NCBI GenBank assembly: GCA_036272935.1
Contig: DATAXP010000059.1
Coordinates: 1-64,000, forward strand
Length of the DNA: 64,000 nt
Direction: 5' to 3'
From: DATAXP01 sp036272935
GTDB taxonomy: Bacteria > Planctomycetota > Planctomycetia > Pirellulales > PNKZ01
Shown here: piece by piece, positions 28,471 to 37,577 of the stretch
How positions within the stretch are numbered: the stretch's first letter is position 1
Layout: the number at the start of each line of letters is the position of its first letter
Made by a program: the position numbers and the translations under genes
Notes under the pieces: generated by a model
The model's input: the letters and a program-made list of their open reading frames with translations, nothing else
The model's database searches: none
Told to the model about the DNA's origin: nothing

Positions 28471-31329
28471 ATGCCGGACCACATGGAGCCAGGTCCTTCT
28501 CTCGACCCGCAACCCAGCCGCTTCGTCGTCGGCATCGACTTGGGGACGACCAACAGCGCGCTGGCTTACGTCGACACGGCGGAGGAACCGTGGCGGGTTC
28601 GCACGTTCGACATTCCGCAATTGGTCGCGCCAGGGACCATCGAGACGCGCGAGACGCTGCCGTCGTTCCACTACCAACGTGGCGCGGAAGAATTCCCCGC
28701 CGGAGCACTGCGGCTGCCGTGGTCACTCGACGATCCGGATTACGCCGTCGGCGTGATGGCGCGCGACCACGGTGTGCTGGTGCCCGGGCGGCTGATTGCC
28801 AGCGCCAAGTCGTGGCTGTGCCACTCAGGAGTCGATCGCTCGGCCGAACTGCTCCCTTGGCACGGCGCGCCGGACGTTGAAAAGCTCTCGCCGGTCGAGG
28901 CCAGTGCGCGTTACCTGGCCCATCTGCGCTCGGTGTGGAATGCCCGCTTCGCCGATCATCCGCTGGAGGAGCAGGACGTCGTGCTCACGTTGCCGGCGAG
29001 TTTTGACGAGGTGGCGCGCGAGTTGACCGTGCGCTCCGCCGCGCGGGCCGGCCTGCCGCGCGTCTTGCTGGTCGAGGAGCCGCAGGCGGCGTTCTATGCG
29101 TGGATCAATGCCCAGGGTGCCGATTGGGAGCGCGTCGTTCGCCCCGGGCAGAAGATTCTGGTGTGCGACATCGGCGGCGGGACCAGCGACTTCACCTTGC
29201 TGCGCGTGCGTGGCCAGGCCGACGGCAAGGTGCGGTTCCATCGCGTGGCGGTCGGCGAGCACCTGATCCTCGGCGGCGACAATCTCGATCTGGCTCTCGC
29301 GCACCACGTCGAGCGCCGGCTGACAGGCGACGGCAAGCTCGAGCCGCGCGCTTGGAGCGTGTTGGTACAGAAAGGCCGGCAGGCGAAAGAGACGCTGCTT
29401 GCGCCCAACGCGCCGGAGTCGCTAGTCGTGCATCTGCCGGGTTCCGGCGCTCGATTACTCGGCGGCGGCATGCAGGTCGAACTCAGCCGCGACGAAGTGC
29501 GGCACCTGTTCTTCGACGGATTTTTGCCGGCCGTGCCGCTCGACGCCCGACCGAGCAAGCAGCGCTCCGGGTTCCGCGAGTTCGGCCTCCCCTATGCCCC
29601 CGACGCCGCGATGACCCGCTACCTGGCTGCGTTTCTCACGGCCCATCGCCACGTGGCGCTCGACGAGTCGGAGGACAGCGCCGCCGCGGCGTCCGACCAC
29701 GATCCCGCGCGGCCCGACCTGGTGCTGTTCAACGGCGGGTTCTTCGCTTCGGACGTGCTGCGCGAGCGGCTGCTGGACGTCTTGGCCAGTTGGTTCCACG
29801 AGCAGCGAACAAAGTCGCGTTGGTCGCCGCAGGTGCTCAGCAACGAGCGACTCGATCTGGCGGTGGCCCACGGCGCGGCGTACTACGGCATGGTGCGGCG
29901 AGGCCAAGGCGTGCGGATCGCCGCGGGGTTGGCGCGAACATACTACCTCGGCGTGGCAAGCACCACCAACGAGCCGTCGGCCGTGTGTGTCGTGCCGGCC
30001 GGGATCGAAGAGGGAACCGAGATCGAGTTGCGAGACCGGCAATTCGAATTGCGCGTGCGCGAGCCGGTCGAATTCCCACTGCACACCTCGGCGACGCGCT
30101 TGACCGATCGCCCCGGCGAGCTGGTGCCGGTCGATCCCGAACAGATGACCTCTTTACCGCCGATTCGCACGGTGCTCGAAACGGGGCGCCAGCGCGGCGA
30201 GGCGGCGACGCTGCCGGTGCATTTGCACGCTCGGCTCACCGAGATCGGCACGCTCGAGATGTGGTGCGCCGAAACGTCGGGCCCGCGGCGCTGGCGATTG
30301 CAATTTGACGTTCGCGCCGCGACCGAAACCGATCGCCGTGGGCACACTGGCTCCGGCGAGCAGCGCGGCATGCTCGACGAGGAGATTGTTGCTGCTGCAC
30401 GCGGCCTGATCGAACGCGCGTTCAGTGCGTCGAGCGAACCGGTTCCACCTGAAGGGCTGATGAAGCGCCTGGCCGAGGCGATTGGCATGCCGCGAGCCGA
30501 TTGGCCGCCATCGCTATTGCGATCGCTGTGGGAAGCAGCCGCGGAAATCGAGGCGGGGCGTCGACGGAGCGCCGCGCATGAAGCCCGCTGGCTGCACCTG
30601 GTCGGCTTCGCCCTGCGCCCCGGCTACGGCGTGGCGCTCGACGACTGGCGCGTGCAGCAAACGTGGCGGCTAATGCAAAGGAAGCTCACCCATGCCAGCC
30701 CCACGGGACGCGCGGAGTGGTGGATTCTGTGGCGGCGGATCGCCGGCGGCCTCGTCGCGGGGCAGCAGAAGTCGCTGGCCGAGCCGGTGCTGGCGGAGCT
30801 GCGCGCCGTTCAGCGGGCGCGAGAGAAGGGGCGCGGCGGCGACTTCAGGCCGGCGGCCCACGAAGCGGCCGAGTTGTGGCGAGCACTGGGAGCGATGGAA
30901 CTGTTGAACACGGCGACGAAAGAAGAGCTCGGGAACCTGGCAATCGAGTTCGCGGCTCGCGAGAAGACGCCGACGATCTCCGCTGCGCAGCTTTGGGCGC
31001 TCGGCCGACTAGGCACTCGGCAGCCGACCTATGGCCCGTTGAATGCCACAATCGCGCCCGAGGTGGCCACCAAGTGGGCCAGGCGTATCATGACGATGAA
31101 ACAGGAGCCGGAAACCGCAGCATTGGCCGTGATGCAATTGACTCGCCGGACGCTCGATCGCTATCGCGACGTTGCCGACGACGTGCGCCAACAGGCGATT
31201 GTGTGGCTCGAGCGACACGGAGCGCCGGAACACTTTGTGCAGTTGGCGCGTGAGGCCGGCCAGCTTGCCGACGAGGAGCAAGGGTTGGTATTCGGCGAAT
31301 CGTTGCCGCACGGCCTGCGTATTTTGTGA
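28471..31329 (+). CDS. Hsp70-family ATPase with long C-terminal (DUF3731-like) region
   Basis: A 952-residue protein. Residues 19-33 (VVGIDLGTTNSALAY) and VCDIGGGTSDFTLLRV are the two phosphate motifs of an Hsp70 ATPase; LLVEEPQAAFYAWI and VLFNGGFFASDVLRERLLDV mirror the shorter paralogue upstream. After about residue 600 a helical C-terminal region replaces the DnaK substrate domain, as in Hsp70 proteins linked to DUF3731. Partner and substrate are unknown. The ATG at 28471 or 28483 may be the start; both leave the ATPase complete. Its stop overlaps the GTG of the next gene (GTGA), so they are translationally coupled. Confidence 0.88.
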   Translation: MPDHMEPGPSLDPQPSRFVVGIDLGTTNSALAYVDTAEEPWRVRTFDIPQLVAPGTIETRETLPSFHYQRGAEEFPAGALRLPWSLDDPDYAVGVMARDHGVLVPGRLIASAKSWLCHSGVDRSAELLPWHGAPDVEKLSPVEASARYLAHLRSVWNARFADHPLEEQDVVLTLPASFDEVARELTVRSAARAGLPRVLLVEEPQAAFYAWINAQGADWERVVRPGQKILVCDIGGGTSDFTLLRVRGQADGKVRFHRVAVGEHLILGGDNLDLALAHHVERRLTGDGKLEPRAWSVLVQKGRQAKETLLAPNAPESLVVHLPGSGARLLGGGMQVELSRDEVRHLFFDGFLPAVPLDARPSKQRSGFREFGLPYAPDAAMTRYLAAFLTAHRHVALDESEDSAAAASDHDPARPDLVLFNGGFFASDVLRERLLDVLASWFHEQRTKSRWSPQVLSNERLDLAVAHGAAYYGMVRRGQGVRIAAGLARTYYLGVASTTNEPSAVCVVPAGIEEGTEIELRDRQFELRVREPVEFPLHTSATRLTDRPGELVPVDPEQMTSLPPIRTVLETGRQRGEAATLPVHLHARLTEIGTLEMWCAETSGPRRWRLQFDVRAATETDRRGHTGSGEQRGMLDEEIVAAARGLIERAFSASSEPVPPEGLMKRLAEAIGMPRADWPPSLLRSLWEAAAEIEAGRRRSAAHEARWLHLVGFALRPGYGVALDDWRVQQTWRLMQRKLTHASPTGRAEWWILWRRIAGGLVAGQQKSLAEPVLAELRAVQRAREKGRGGDFRPAAHEAAELWRALGAMELLNTATKEELGNLAIEFAAREKTPTISAAQLWALGRLGTRQPTYGPLNATIAPEVATKWARRIMTMKQEPETAALAVMQLTRRTLDRYRDVADDVRQQAIVWLERHGAPEHFVQLAREAGQLADEEQGLVFGESLPHGLRIL

Positions 31330-31880
31330 GCGAGACGTTGCTGATGGATCAAGGCCACGAAAGATCGAAACCTCGGCGCGACTGGATCGTTGTCGCCATC
31401 GGAGTGTTCAAGCTGTTCAAGGCGGCGCTGCTGCTGGCCGTGGCATTCGGGGCGATCCAACTGCTGCACCACGACGCCGCGGAGACGATTGCTCGTTGGG
31501 CCCACACGATGCGCGTCGACCCAGGCAACCATATCTTCAACATGGCAGCGAGCAAGGTGCTCAACCTCGACGAGCGGCAACTGCACGAGCTCAGTGCCGG
31601 ATCGTTCTTCTACGCCGCCCTGCTGCTGACCGAAGGCTGCGGACTGTTGGCGCAGCGTCGCTGGGCCGAGTACTTCACCATCTTCATCACCGGCTCGCTG
31701 ATTCCGATGGAGCTGTACGAAATCTGGCGGCGCGTGACGATACTGCGCGTGGCAATCCTCGTGATCAATATCGCGGCGGTGTGGTACCTGGTATACCGCC
31801 TACGGCACGACAAAGAAGGGTCACGGACTACAGGCTCCGGGCTCCAGGAAAACGGCGAGCACGCCTCCCGTAGCCCGTAG
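31326..31880 (+). CDS. DUF2127 membrane protein
   Basis: A 184-residue protein with about four membrane helices, of the DUF2127 type: VAIGVFKLFKAALLLAVAFG, then SFFYAALLLTEGCGLLAQRR and WAEYFTIFITGSLIPMELYE. Function is unknown. It starts with GTG at 31326 overlapping the Hsp70 stop by 4 bases; an ATG at 31344 is an alternative. The last about 19 residues (SRTTGSGLQENGEHASRSP) are encoded by the inverted repeat at 31823-31898, so the original C-terminus was probably shorter. Confidence 0.75.
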   Translation: MSETLLMDQGHERSKPRRDWIVVAIGVFKLFKAALLLAVAFGAIQLLHHDAAETIARWAHTMRVDPGNHIFNMAASKVLNLDERQLHELSAGSFFYAALLLTEGCGLLAQRRWAEYFTIFITGSLIPMELYEIWRRVTILRVAILVINIAAVWYLVYRLRHDKEGSRTTGSGLQENGEHASRSP

Positions 31881-31898
31881 CCCGAAGCCTGTAGCCCA
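31823..31898. repeat. Inverted repeat of the ctacaggctccgggct / agcccgtagcccgaagcctgtag type
   Basis: The left arm (acggactacaggctccgggct) lies inside the end of the DUF2127 gene, and the right arm (agcccgtagcccgaagcctgtagccc) spans the gap to the convergent DUF1501 stop. A second copy of the same type is at 37508-37577. Both are at convergent gene ends, where they could serve as two-way terminators. Confidence 0.7.
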
Positions 31899-31902
31899 CC
31901 GG

Positions 31903-33336
31903 CTACGCCAGCAGCTTTTGCACGACCTCGCCTTCCACGTCGGTCAGGCGGAAGTTGCGGCCCTGGAACTTGAACGTCAGCCGCTTGTGATCGAGTCCCA
32001 GCAGGTGCAGGATCGTCGCCTGTAGATCGTGCACGTGCACCTGGTCTTCGACGGCGTTGTAGCCCAGCTCGTCGGTCCCCCCAAGCGTGATGCCGCGCTT
32101 CACGCCGCCGCCGGCCAGCCACATCGAGTAGCCATCGACGTGATGGTCGCGCCCGATCAGGTCGCGCGGCTCGCCCATCGGCGTGCGGCCAAACTCTCCG
32201 CCCCAAATAACCAGAGTGTCGTCCAACAGGCCGCGCTGTTTCAGGTCGGCCACCAAGGCCGCGGCGGGTTGATCGACCTCGCGGCAGATCTTGTCTAGCG
32301 GCTCGCCGAGGTTCGTGTCCTTGTTGCCGTGATGGTCCCAGTCGGTGTGATAAAGCTGCACGAACCGCACGCCGCGCTCGACCAGCCGACGGGCCAACAG
32401 ACAGTTATTGGCGAACGAAGTTTTGCCAGGCTCGACACCGTAGGCCGCCAGTGTCGAGGCCGTCTCGCCCGAGATGTCCATCAGTTCCGGGGCGCTCGAC
32501 TGCATGCGGTAGGCCATCTCGTAAGCAGCGATGCGCGTGGCAACTTCCGGATCGTCGACCGCTCGTTGATGCCGGCGGTTCAGCGCCGCGACTGTGTCGA
32601 AGAACTGCTGCTGCTCGGTAGCGTCGACGCCGGCGGGGCGGGCGAGATTCAAGATCGGCTCGGGCCCCGGCAGCAGCGGCACTCCCTGGTGCGCGGTCGG
32701 CAGGAATCCCGAGCTCCACAACACGCTGCCGCCGCGCGGCCCGCGCGGACCCGATTGCAGCACCACGAATCCCGGCAGGTCGTGCGCCTCGCTGCCGATG
32801 CCGTAGGTGATCCATGAGCCCATGCTCGGCATGCCGAACCGCGACGAGCCGGTGTTGACGAACAACTTTGCGGGGCCGTGGTTGAACACGTCGGTCTTCA
32901 TGCTCCGCACAATCGCGATGTCGTCGGCCACGCTGCCCAGGTGCGGCAGCAGCTCGCTGATCTCGGCCCCCGATTGGCCGTGCCGCGAGAATTTGCGGCG
33001 CGAGCCGAGCAGCTTCGCATCCCCCTTGATGAACGCGAACCGCTTGTTCTTGGTGTATTCCTGCGGCACGACCCGGCCGTCAAGCTCTCGCAACTTTGGT
33101 TTGTCGTCGAACAAGTCGAGCTGGCTTGGGCCGCCGGCCATGAACAGAAAGATCATGCGCTTCGCCTTGGCCGGGAAATGCGCGGGCCGCGGCGCCATCG
33201 GATCGCCGGCACGCTCGGCAGTTGCTCCCGCGGCGCCATCAGCCAACAGCGACGCCAGCGCCACCGAACCGATGCTCAAACCGGCCTGGCCGAAGAATTG
33301 CCGACGCGTAACGTTCAGCAGCGGATCGTGCGACAT
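31903..33336 (-). CDS. DUF1501 domain-containing exported protein
   Basis: A 477-residue DUF1501 protein. The leader NVTRRQFFGQAGLSIGSVAL is Tat-type, consistent with export after folding. Landmarks: FMAGGPSQLDLFDDKPKLRE, VRSMKTDVFNHGPAKLFVNT, IWGGEFGRTPMGEPRDLIGR and GRDHHVDGYSMWLAGGGVKR. This subgroup usually pairs with PSCyt1/DUF1549/DUF1553 proteins, as here: its start is 6 bases after the stop of that gene on the same strand. Reaction unknown. Confidence 0.92.
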   Translation of the reverse strand: MSHDPLLNVTRRQFFGQAGLSIGSVALASLLADGAAGATAERAGDPMAPRPAHFPAKAKRMIFLFMAGGPSQLDLFDDKPKLRELDGRVVPQEYTKNKRFAFIKGDAKLLGSRRKFSRHGQSGAEISELLPHLGSVADDIAIVRSMKTDVFNHGPAKLFVNTGSSRFGMPSMGSWITYGIGSEAHDLPGFVVLQSGPRGPRGGSVLWSSGFLPTAHQGVPLLPGPEPILNLARPAGVDATEQQQFFDTVAALNRRHQRAVDDPEVATRIAAYEMAYRMQSSAPELMDISGETASTLAAYGVEPGKTSFANNCLLARRLVERGVRFVQLYHTDWDHHGNKDTNLGEPLDKICREVDQPAAALVADLKQRGLLDDTLVIWGGEFGRTPMGEPRDLIGRDHHVDGYSMWLAGGGVKRGITLGGTDELGYNAVEDQVHVHDLQATILHLLGLDHKRLTFKFQGRNFRLTDVEGEVVQKLLA

Positions 33337-33342
33337 GCTCGT

Positions 33343-35895
33343 TTATTCCCGTGTCACAAACTCGTCGGTATTCATCAGCACCCGAGCCACGGCGGTCCAG
33401 GCCTTCACGTCGTCGTCGGTGCTCTGACGCTGCCTGGCTAGAAACTTCTGCAGGTCCTTCAACTCCCCATCGCCTGGCGCACGGACCAGGCACAGCCGAA
33501 ACGCGTACCGCAGCCGCCCGCCATCGTCGCCTGAAGGTGCCTCGGCTAACACGCGCTTCGCCATCCCACCTGCCAGTTCCATGAAGCCGCGATCGTTGGC
33601 CAGCGTCAGGGCTTGCAGCGGCGTGTTCGAGCGTGGCCGGCGGGTGCACGTGGTTGCCGCGTCGGGAGCGTCGAACGTCGTCAGCAGGGGATACGGGCTG
33701 GTGCGCCAGAAATAGGTGTACAGCGTGCGGCGATAGCGATCCTCGCCGGTGCTCTCCTTCCAGAACTTCGCGCGCTGCGTGAAGCGGAACACGCCGTCGG
33801 GCTGCGGCGGATAAACCCCCGGACCACCGAGCGTCGGCGAGAGCAAGCCACTGGCAGCCAGCGCCGAGTCGCGAATCACCTCGGCCTCGAGCCGCAGCCG
33901 CGCTTGCCGGGCCAGCAGCTTGTTGTAGGGATCGCGGGAGCGCACGTCGGCCCGACCCTGCGAGCTTTGCCGATATGTGGCGCTGGTAACAATGAGGCGG
34001 TGGAGGGCCTTGAGACTCCAGGCAGTCGGGGGCTGGGGACTAGGGGCTGGGGACTGCCCAGCAGCATCATCCCCAACCCCCAGTTCCCAGCCCCCCGCCC
34101 CGCGAACGAAGTCCGCCGCCAGCCAGTCGAGCAGTTCAGGATGGGTCGGCCGATCTCCTTGCGTGCCGAAGTCGTTCTCGGTCGCCACGATTCCCTGGCC
34201 GAAATACTGCTGCCACACGCGGTTCACCGTCACGCGCGGCGTGAGCGGATTGGCCGGATCGACCAGCCAACGGGCGAAATCGAGCCGCGTCGGCCGCTTC
34301 CCTTTCGCAGCCGCCAGCGGAGGCAGGACTGCCGGCACCGCAGGCTCGACTTTCGCTCCCGGTCGCAAGAAGTCGCCGCGCAGATGGACGAACGTGTCGC
34401 GCGGCTGCTTCAGTTCCTTCATCACCAGCGTGGTGGTGACGTTCGCCTTGAGCTGCTTCTGCCGCTCGAGCAGCTCGTCGAGCGACTCGACGATCACCAG
34501 CCGATCGCGATCGTGCTTCTTGAACTCCTCACCGAGCAGTTTTTTTTGCGCCGGCGTGCGCTCCTCGGCGGGCACTTTGAGCGCCGCGCGAAACGGTTCC
34601 ATGACGCCCAGCGTGTCGGGGGCAGTCTTCGACTTGGCCAATTCGGCGAGCTCCGCCGCCAGGCGTTCTTCCCACTCGCGCTGCCGGATGGCGTTGTTCT
34701 CGTCGACATCGGCAATCCGTCGGCGCACATCTTCGATCTCGGCCAGCAGTGCCGGCTCTTCCTTCGATTGCTGCTCGGTGGGCACCGAGAGGGTCGGCTC
34801 ATCGGCCCCGTTGAAGACCGCGAACAGTTGATAGAACTCGCGCTGCGAGACACGGTCGTACTTGTGATCGTGGCAACGGGCGCAGCCGACCGTCAGCCCC
34901 AGGAACACGCTGCCCGTGGTGCTCACGCGATCGACCACCGCCTCGACGCGGAACTGCTCTTTGTCGATTCCCCCTTCTTCGTTCTTCTGTGTGTTGCGAT
35001 GGAACCCGGTGGCGATGATCTGGTCGAGAGCTGCCTTCGGGAGCATGTCGCCGGCGATCTGCTCGATCGTGAACTCGTTGAACGGCAGGTCGCGATTGAG
35101 CGCCTCAACGACCCAATCGCGATACTTCCAGATGCTGCGGCCGCTGTCGATCGTGTAGCCGTTACTGTCGGCGTAGCGGGCCAGATCGAGCCAGTGCCGT
35201 CCCCAGCGCTCACCGTAGTGCGGCGAGGCGAGCAAGCGGTCGACCAACCGCTCGTAGGCTTCGGGCGACGTGTCGTTCACAAACTCGTCGGTCTCGGCCG
35301 GCGACGGTGGCAAGCCGAGCAAGTCGAGGCTCAGCCGGCGAATGAGCGTGGCGCGATCGGCCTCCGGCGACGGCTTGAGCTTCGCCGCACGCAGCTGCTC
35401 GAGCACAAACGCGTCGATGCCGTTGCGAATCCAAGGATCGTCGAGCGCCGGCGGTTGGATGTCGCGCCGCAGCGGTTGATATGCCCAGTGGTCGCTCCCC
35501 TTCGGCTTGCTGACGTCGGCGGCTTGTTCGTCGGCTGGTCCCTTGGCCCCTTGGTCGATCCACTGCCGGATGATCTTCAACTCGGCAGCGGTGAGCCGGT
35601 CCCCTTCGCCTTCCGGCGGCATGGTGGAGCTATTTTCGCCCGTGGTGACGGCATCGATCAGCAAGCTCTCGCCGCTGCGGCCGGCGACGATGGCCGAGCC
35701 GCTGTTGCCCCCTTGGAGCATGCTGGCGGCGGTGTCCAGCCGCAGGTCGCCGTTCTGCTCGTCGGCGCCGTGGCAGCGGACGCAATGCTGCTGGAAGATC
35801 GGCCGGACCTGGCGCATGTAGTCGATCGTTTCGCTGGCCAGCAATGAGGCAGGCAACAAAGCGATCGCGGCGGCCAGAAAAGCAACGCGCGGCAT
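33343..35895 (-). CDS. Exported cytochrome-type PSCyt1/DUF1549/DUF1553 protein
   Basis: An 850-residue exported protein, signal peptide to about residue 20. A heme-type C38-V-R-C41-H42 opens the PSCyt1 domain (about 25-125). DUF1549 spans about 140-350 (LLASPHYGERWGRHWLDLAR, and a second CARCH motif). A charged coiled coil lies near 380-470. DUF1553 fills the C-terminal part (WLVDPANPLTPRVTVNRVWQ). Between ADFVR and WSLKALHRLIVTSATYRQSS, where the family is normally nearly contiguous, 27 extra residues (GAGGWELGVGDDAAGQSPAP and on) come from an in-frame repeat insertion at 34021-34101. It is the third cassette, with DUF1501 directly downstream. Confidence 0.92.
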   Translation of the reverse strand: MPRVAFLAAAIALLPASLLASETIDYMRQVRPIFQQHCVRCHGADEQNGDLRLDTAASMLQGGNSGSAIVAGRSGESLLIDAVTTGENSSTMPPEGEGDRLTAAELKIIRQWIDQGAKGPADEQAADVSKPKGSDHWAYQPLRRDIQPPALDDPWIRNGIDAFVLEQLRAAKLKPSPEADRATLIRRLSLDLLGLPPSPAETDEFVNDTSPEAYERLVDRLLASPHYGERWGRHWLDLARYADSNGYTIDSGRSIWKYRDWVVEALNRDLPFNEFTIEQIAGDMLPKAALDQIIATGFHRNTQKNEEGGIDKEQFRVEAVVDRVSTTGSVFLGLTVGCARCHDHKYDRVSQREFYQLFAVFNGADEPTLSVPTEQQSKEEPALLAEIEDVRRRIADVDENNAIRQREWEERLAAELAELAKSKTAPDTLGVMEPFRAALKVPAEERTPAQKKLLGEEFKKHDRDRLVIVESLDELLERQKQLKANVTTTLVMKELKQPRDTFVHLRGDFLRPGAKVEPAVPAVLPPLAAAKGKRPTRLDFARWLVDPANPLTPRVTVNRVWQQYFGQGIVATENDFGTQGDRPTHPELLDWLAADFVRGAGGWELGVGDDAAGQSPAPSPQPPTAWSLKALHRLIVTSATYRQSSQGRADVRSRDPYNKLLARQARLRLEAEVIRDSALAASGLLSPTLGGPGVYPPQPDGVFRFTQRAKFWKESTGEDRYRRTLYTYFWRTSPYPLLTTFDAPDAATTCTRRPRSNTPLQALTLANDRGFMELAGGMAKRVLAEAPSGDDGGRLRYAFRLCLVRAPGDGELKDLQKFLARQRQSTDDDVKAWTAVARVLMNTDEFVTRE
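34021..34101. repeat. 81-bp palindromic repeat inserted in frame inside a DUF1553 gene
   Basis: On the plus strand gggggctggggactaggggctgggg faces ccccaacccccagttcccagccccc, an inverted repeat of intergenic type. It is exactly 27 codons long and open in the host frame. The same unit occurs as a single arm at 22261-22292, outside any gene. Without it, the conserved DUF1553 sequence joins smoothly. Confidence 0.8.
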
Positions 35896-36077
35896 TCAGG
35901 TGGCTCGGCAGGAAGGCGGGCGGGGCAGAGCACAGCGAAGTCCGTTTATCTTAATGCGCTAGACACAGGCCGGCAAACTTTTGGTGACCGGATCGGCGAA
36001 CCGGCATGGTGTTTGCGACCATGGTCCAGCGGGCAATCAAACGACGATAGCAAGTTCGACTTGCGGAGGTTGCGATC

Positions 36078-36257
36078 ATGGCCGGTAAAATGGACGAAGC
36101 GAAGGGTCGTGTGAAAGAAGCCGCCGGGGCGGCAGTGGACGACGACAAGTTGCGCGCCGAAGGCAAAAAGGATCAGGCCGTCGGTAGGGCGAAGGACGCG
36201 GTCGAGAAGGCCAAGCAGGCTGCCTCCGACGCCGCGCACGCCGTGAAGCACAAATAA
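36078..36257 (+). CDS. CsbD-family small stress protein
   Basis: A 59-residue hydrophilic protein: MAGKMDEAKGRVKEAAGAAV, then DDDKLRAEGKKDQAVGRAKD and a short Ala/Lys-rich tail. This is the CsbD pattern (K-x-K-E-A-x-G-x-x-x-x-D-x-x-L-x-x-E-G-K). CsbD proteins are abundant under stress in many bacteria, with no known biochemical action. A GGAGG ribosome site lies 8-12 bases before the ATG at 36078. A strong Rho-independent terminator follows at 36286-36336. The upstream gap (35896-36077) holds no gene and must carry its promoter. Confidence 0.88.
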   Translation: MAGKMDEAKGRVKEAAGAAVDDDKLRAEGKKDQAVGRAKDAVEKAKQAASDAAHAVKHK

Positions 36258-36285
36258 CGACTTGGGCAAACCATTGGTTCCAAGG

Positions 36286-36336
36286 AAGGCCTGCGCCTGG
36301 CACCCGAAAACGGACCGGCGCGGGCCTTTCGTTTTT
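36286..36336 (+). terminator. Rho-independent terminator after the CsbD gene
   Basis: The stem AAGGCCTGCGCC (36286-36297) pairs with GGCGCGGGCCTT (36317-36328) with one mismatch, followed by TCGTTTTT. The 19-base loop is larger than usual. Its position 28 bases after the CsbD stop fits transcript termination. Confidence 0.75.
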
Positions 36337-36356
36337 GAGTTCGACGCACGATCAGC

Positions 36357-37211
36357 ATGGCCACGGCTACGAGCGAACTTTCCCGATGTTCGGAAAACGA
36401 TCGAGCGCCGGCCTACGCCGACGCGCTCAAAGCCTTCCATGAAGGTTTCCGTGCCGAACTGACAGCCATCGTCGACTCGTTGCCGTTGCGCGATGGCATG
36501 CGCGTGCTCGACATGGCCTGCGGCGACGGCTTCTACGCCAGCTTGCTGGCCCCGCGGGTCGCACCGCAAGGTATGGTGATCGGCCTCGATTCGAGCTTGC
36601 CGTATCTTCGGCATAGCAGGGAAGGAAGCGGCTCGTACGTTTGCGGCACCCTGGAGCGCTTTCCGCTCGAGGCCGAATCGTTCGACTTCGTCTGGTGCGC
36701 GCAGAGCTTGTACAGCTTGTCCGAGCCAGTCGCTGCACTGCGTCGTCTGCGCGGCGCACTGCGTCCCGGCGGCACGATTGGCGTGTTGGAAAACGATTCG
36801 ATCCACGAAGTGCTTTTGCCGTGGCCGAGTGAGCTGGAATTAGCCGTGCGCCAAGCCGAACGCCGCGCATTGTGCAACCAGTCGCGTCGGCCAGAGAAGT
36901 TCTACGTCGGCCGCGAACTATCGGCCGTCCTGGCCGAGGCGGGTTTCGAGCCGATGAGCCTGCGCAGCCAGGTCATCGACCGCACGACGCCTCTGGCGCC
37001 GGCGGAACACTATTTCATGCGCAACTATCTAGCTCGGCTGAGCCAGCGCGTCGGTCCGTCTCTCGACGACGAACACCTCACCGAGCTGCGGCAACTCACC
37101 GATCCGCAATCGCCCGAATACCTGCTCGATCGCAAGCACGTGACGATCTCATGGATGAACATCCTGGCGCTAGCCCGGCGGCCAGCGTTCGGCCAGCGTA
37201 GGGGCTTTTGA
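36357..37211 (+). CDS. Class I SAM-dependent methyltransferase
   Basis: A 284-residue methyltransferase. Motif I VLDMACGDGFYASLLAPRV starts at residue 50; VIGLDSSLPYL supplies the acidic residue at the end of strand 2, and FDFVWCAQSLYSLSEPVAAL and LRPGGTIGVLEN follow. It resembles UbiE/Coq5-like small-molecule methyltransferases, but the substrate is unknown. The start ATG is at 36357, just after the CsbD terminator, so it needs its own promoter. A small lipoprotein gene follows after 45 bases. Confidence 0.8.
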   Translation: MATATSELSRCSENDRAPAYADALKAFHEGFRAELTAIVDSLPLRDGMRVLDMACGDGFYASLLAPRVAPQGMVIGLDSSLPYLRHSREGSGSYVCGTLERFPLEAESFDFVWCAQSLYSLSEPVAALRRLRGALRPGGTIGVLENDSIHEVLLPWPSELELAVRQAERRALCNQSRRPEKFYVGRELSAVLAEAGFEPMSLRSQVIDRTTPLAPAEHYFMRNYLARLSQRVGPSLDDEHLTELRQLTDPQSPEYLLDRKHVTISWMNILALARRPAFGQRRGF

Positions 37212-37256
37212 CACGAGCGTTTGATTCCGTAAACTGGTGGGCGAAAGGAACTACCG

Positions 37257-37493
37257 ATGAATGTCTACTTACGCATGATCGTGGCTTGCGCGCTGGTAAG
37301 CGTTGGATGTTCGTACGAGCCCACCCCCGGCGACGTGCGCTCCAGTCGCGATGTCGGCGCCGCCGAAAGCGAAACCGGTCCGGGCAACACGACTGGCATC
37401 GGCATGGGGACGGGCGGCATCGGCAGTGGTCCGACCGGCACGGGAGGCACGCAGCCGGCCGACAATCAGGCCGTCGAGAAGAATCCGGATTGA
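37257..37493 (+). CDS. Small Gly/Thr-rich lipoprotein
   Basis: A 78-residue protein with a lipoprotein signal: the hydrophobic stretch MIVACALVSVGC ends in a lipobox, with Cys18 as the lipid site. The mature part is low-complexity (GIGMGTGGIGSGPTGTGG), so it is probably an unstructured envelope-anchored tail. An AAGGAA ribosome site lies 6 bases before the ATG. No function is known. It is convergent with the next gene, with an inverted repeat between them. Confidence 0.7.
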   Translation: MNVYLRMIVACALVSVGCSYEPTPGDVRSSRDVGAAESETGPGNTTGIGMGTGGIGSGPTGTGGTQPADNQAVEKNPD

Positions 37494-37507
37494 GGCGAGG
37501 CATCGGG

Positions 37508-37577
37508 CGACGGGCTCCGGGCTCCGGGCTACAGGAAAAACCCGAATGCCGCGCCTGTAGTCCGTAGCCTGTAGCCT
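37508..37577. repeat. Inverted repeat of the cgggctccgggctacagg / cctgtagtccgtagcctgtagcc type
   Basis: The arms 37510-37535 and 37553-37577 pair imperfectly. It is the same family as 31823-31898 and also sits between convergent genes; its last bases reach the stop codon of the minus-strand gene. A role as a two-way terminator is plausible. Confidence 0.7.

Noticed and set aside
35946..36806. 286-residue frame on the minus strand
   Set aside because: It overlaps the CsbD and methyltransferase genes on the opposite strand, and its residues show no family pattern.
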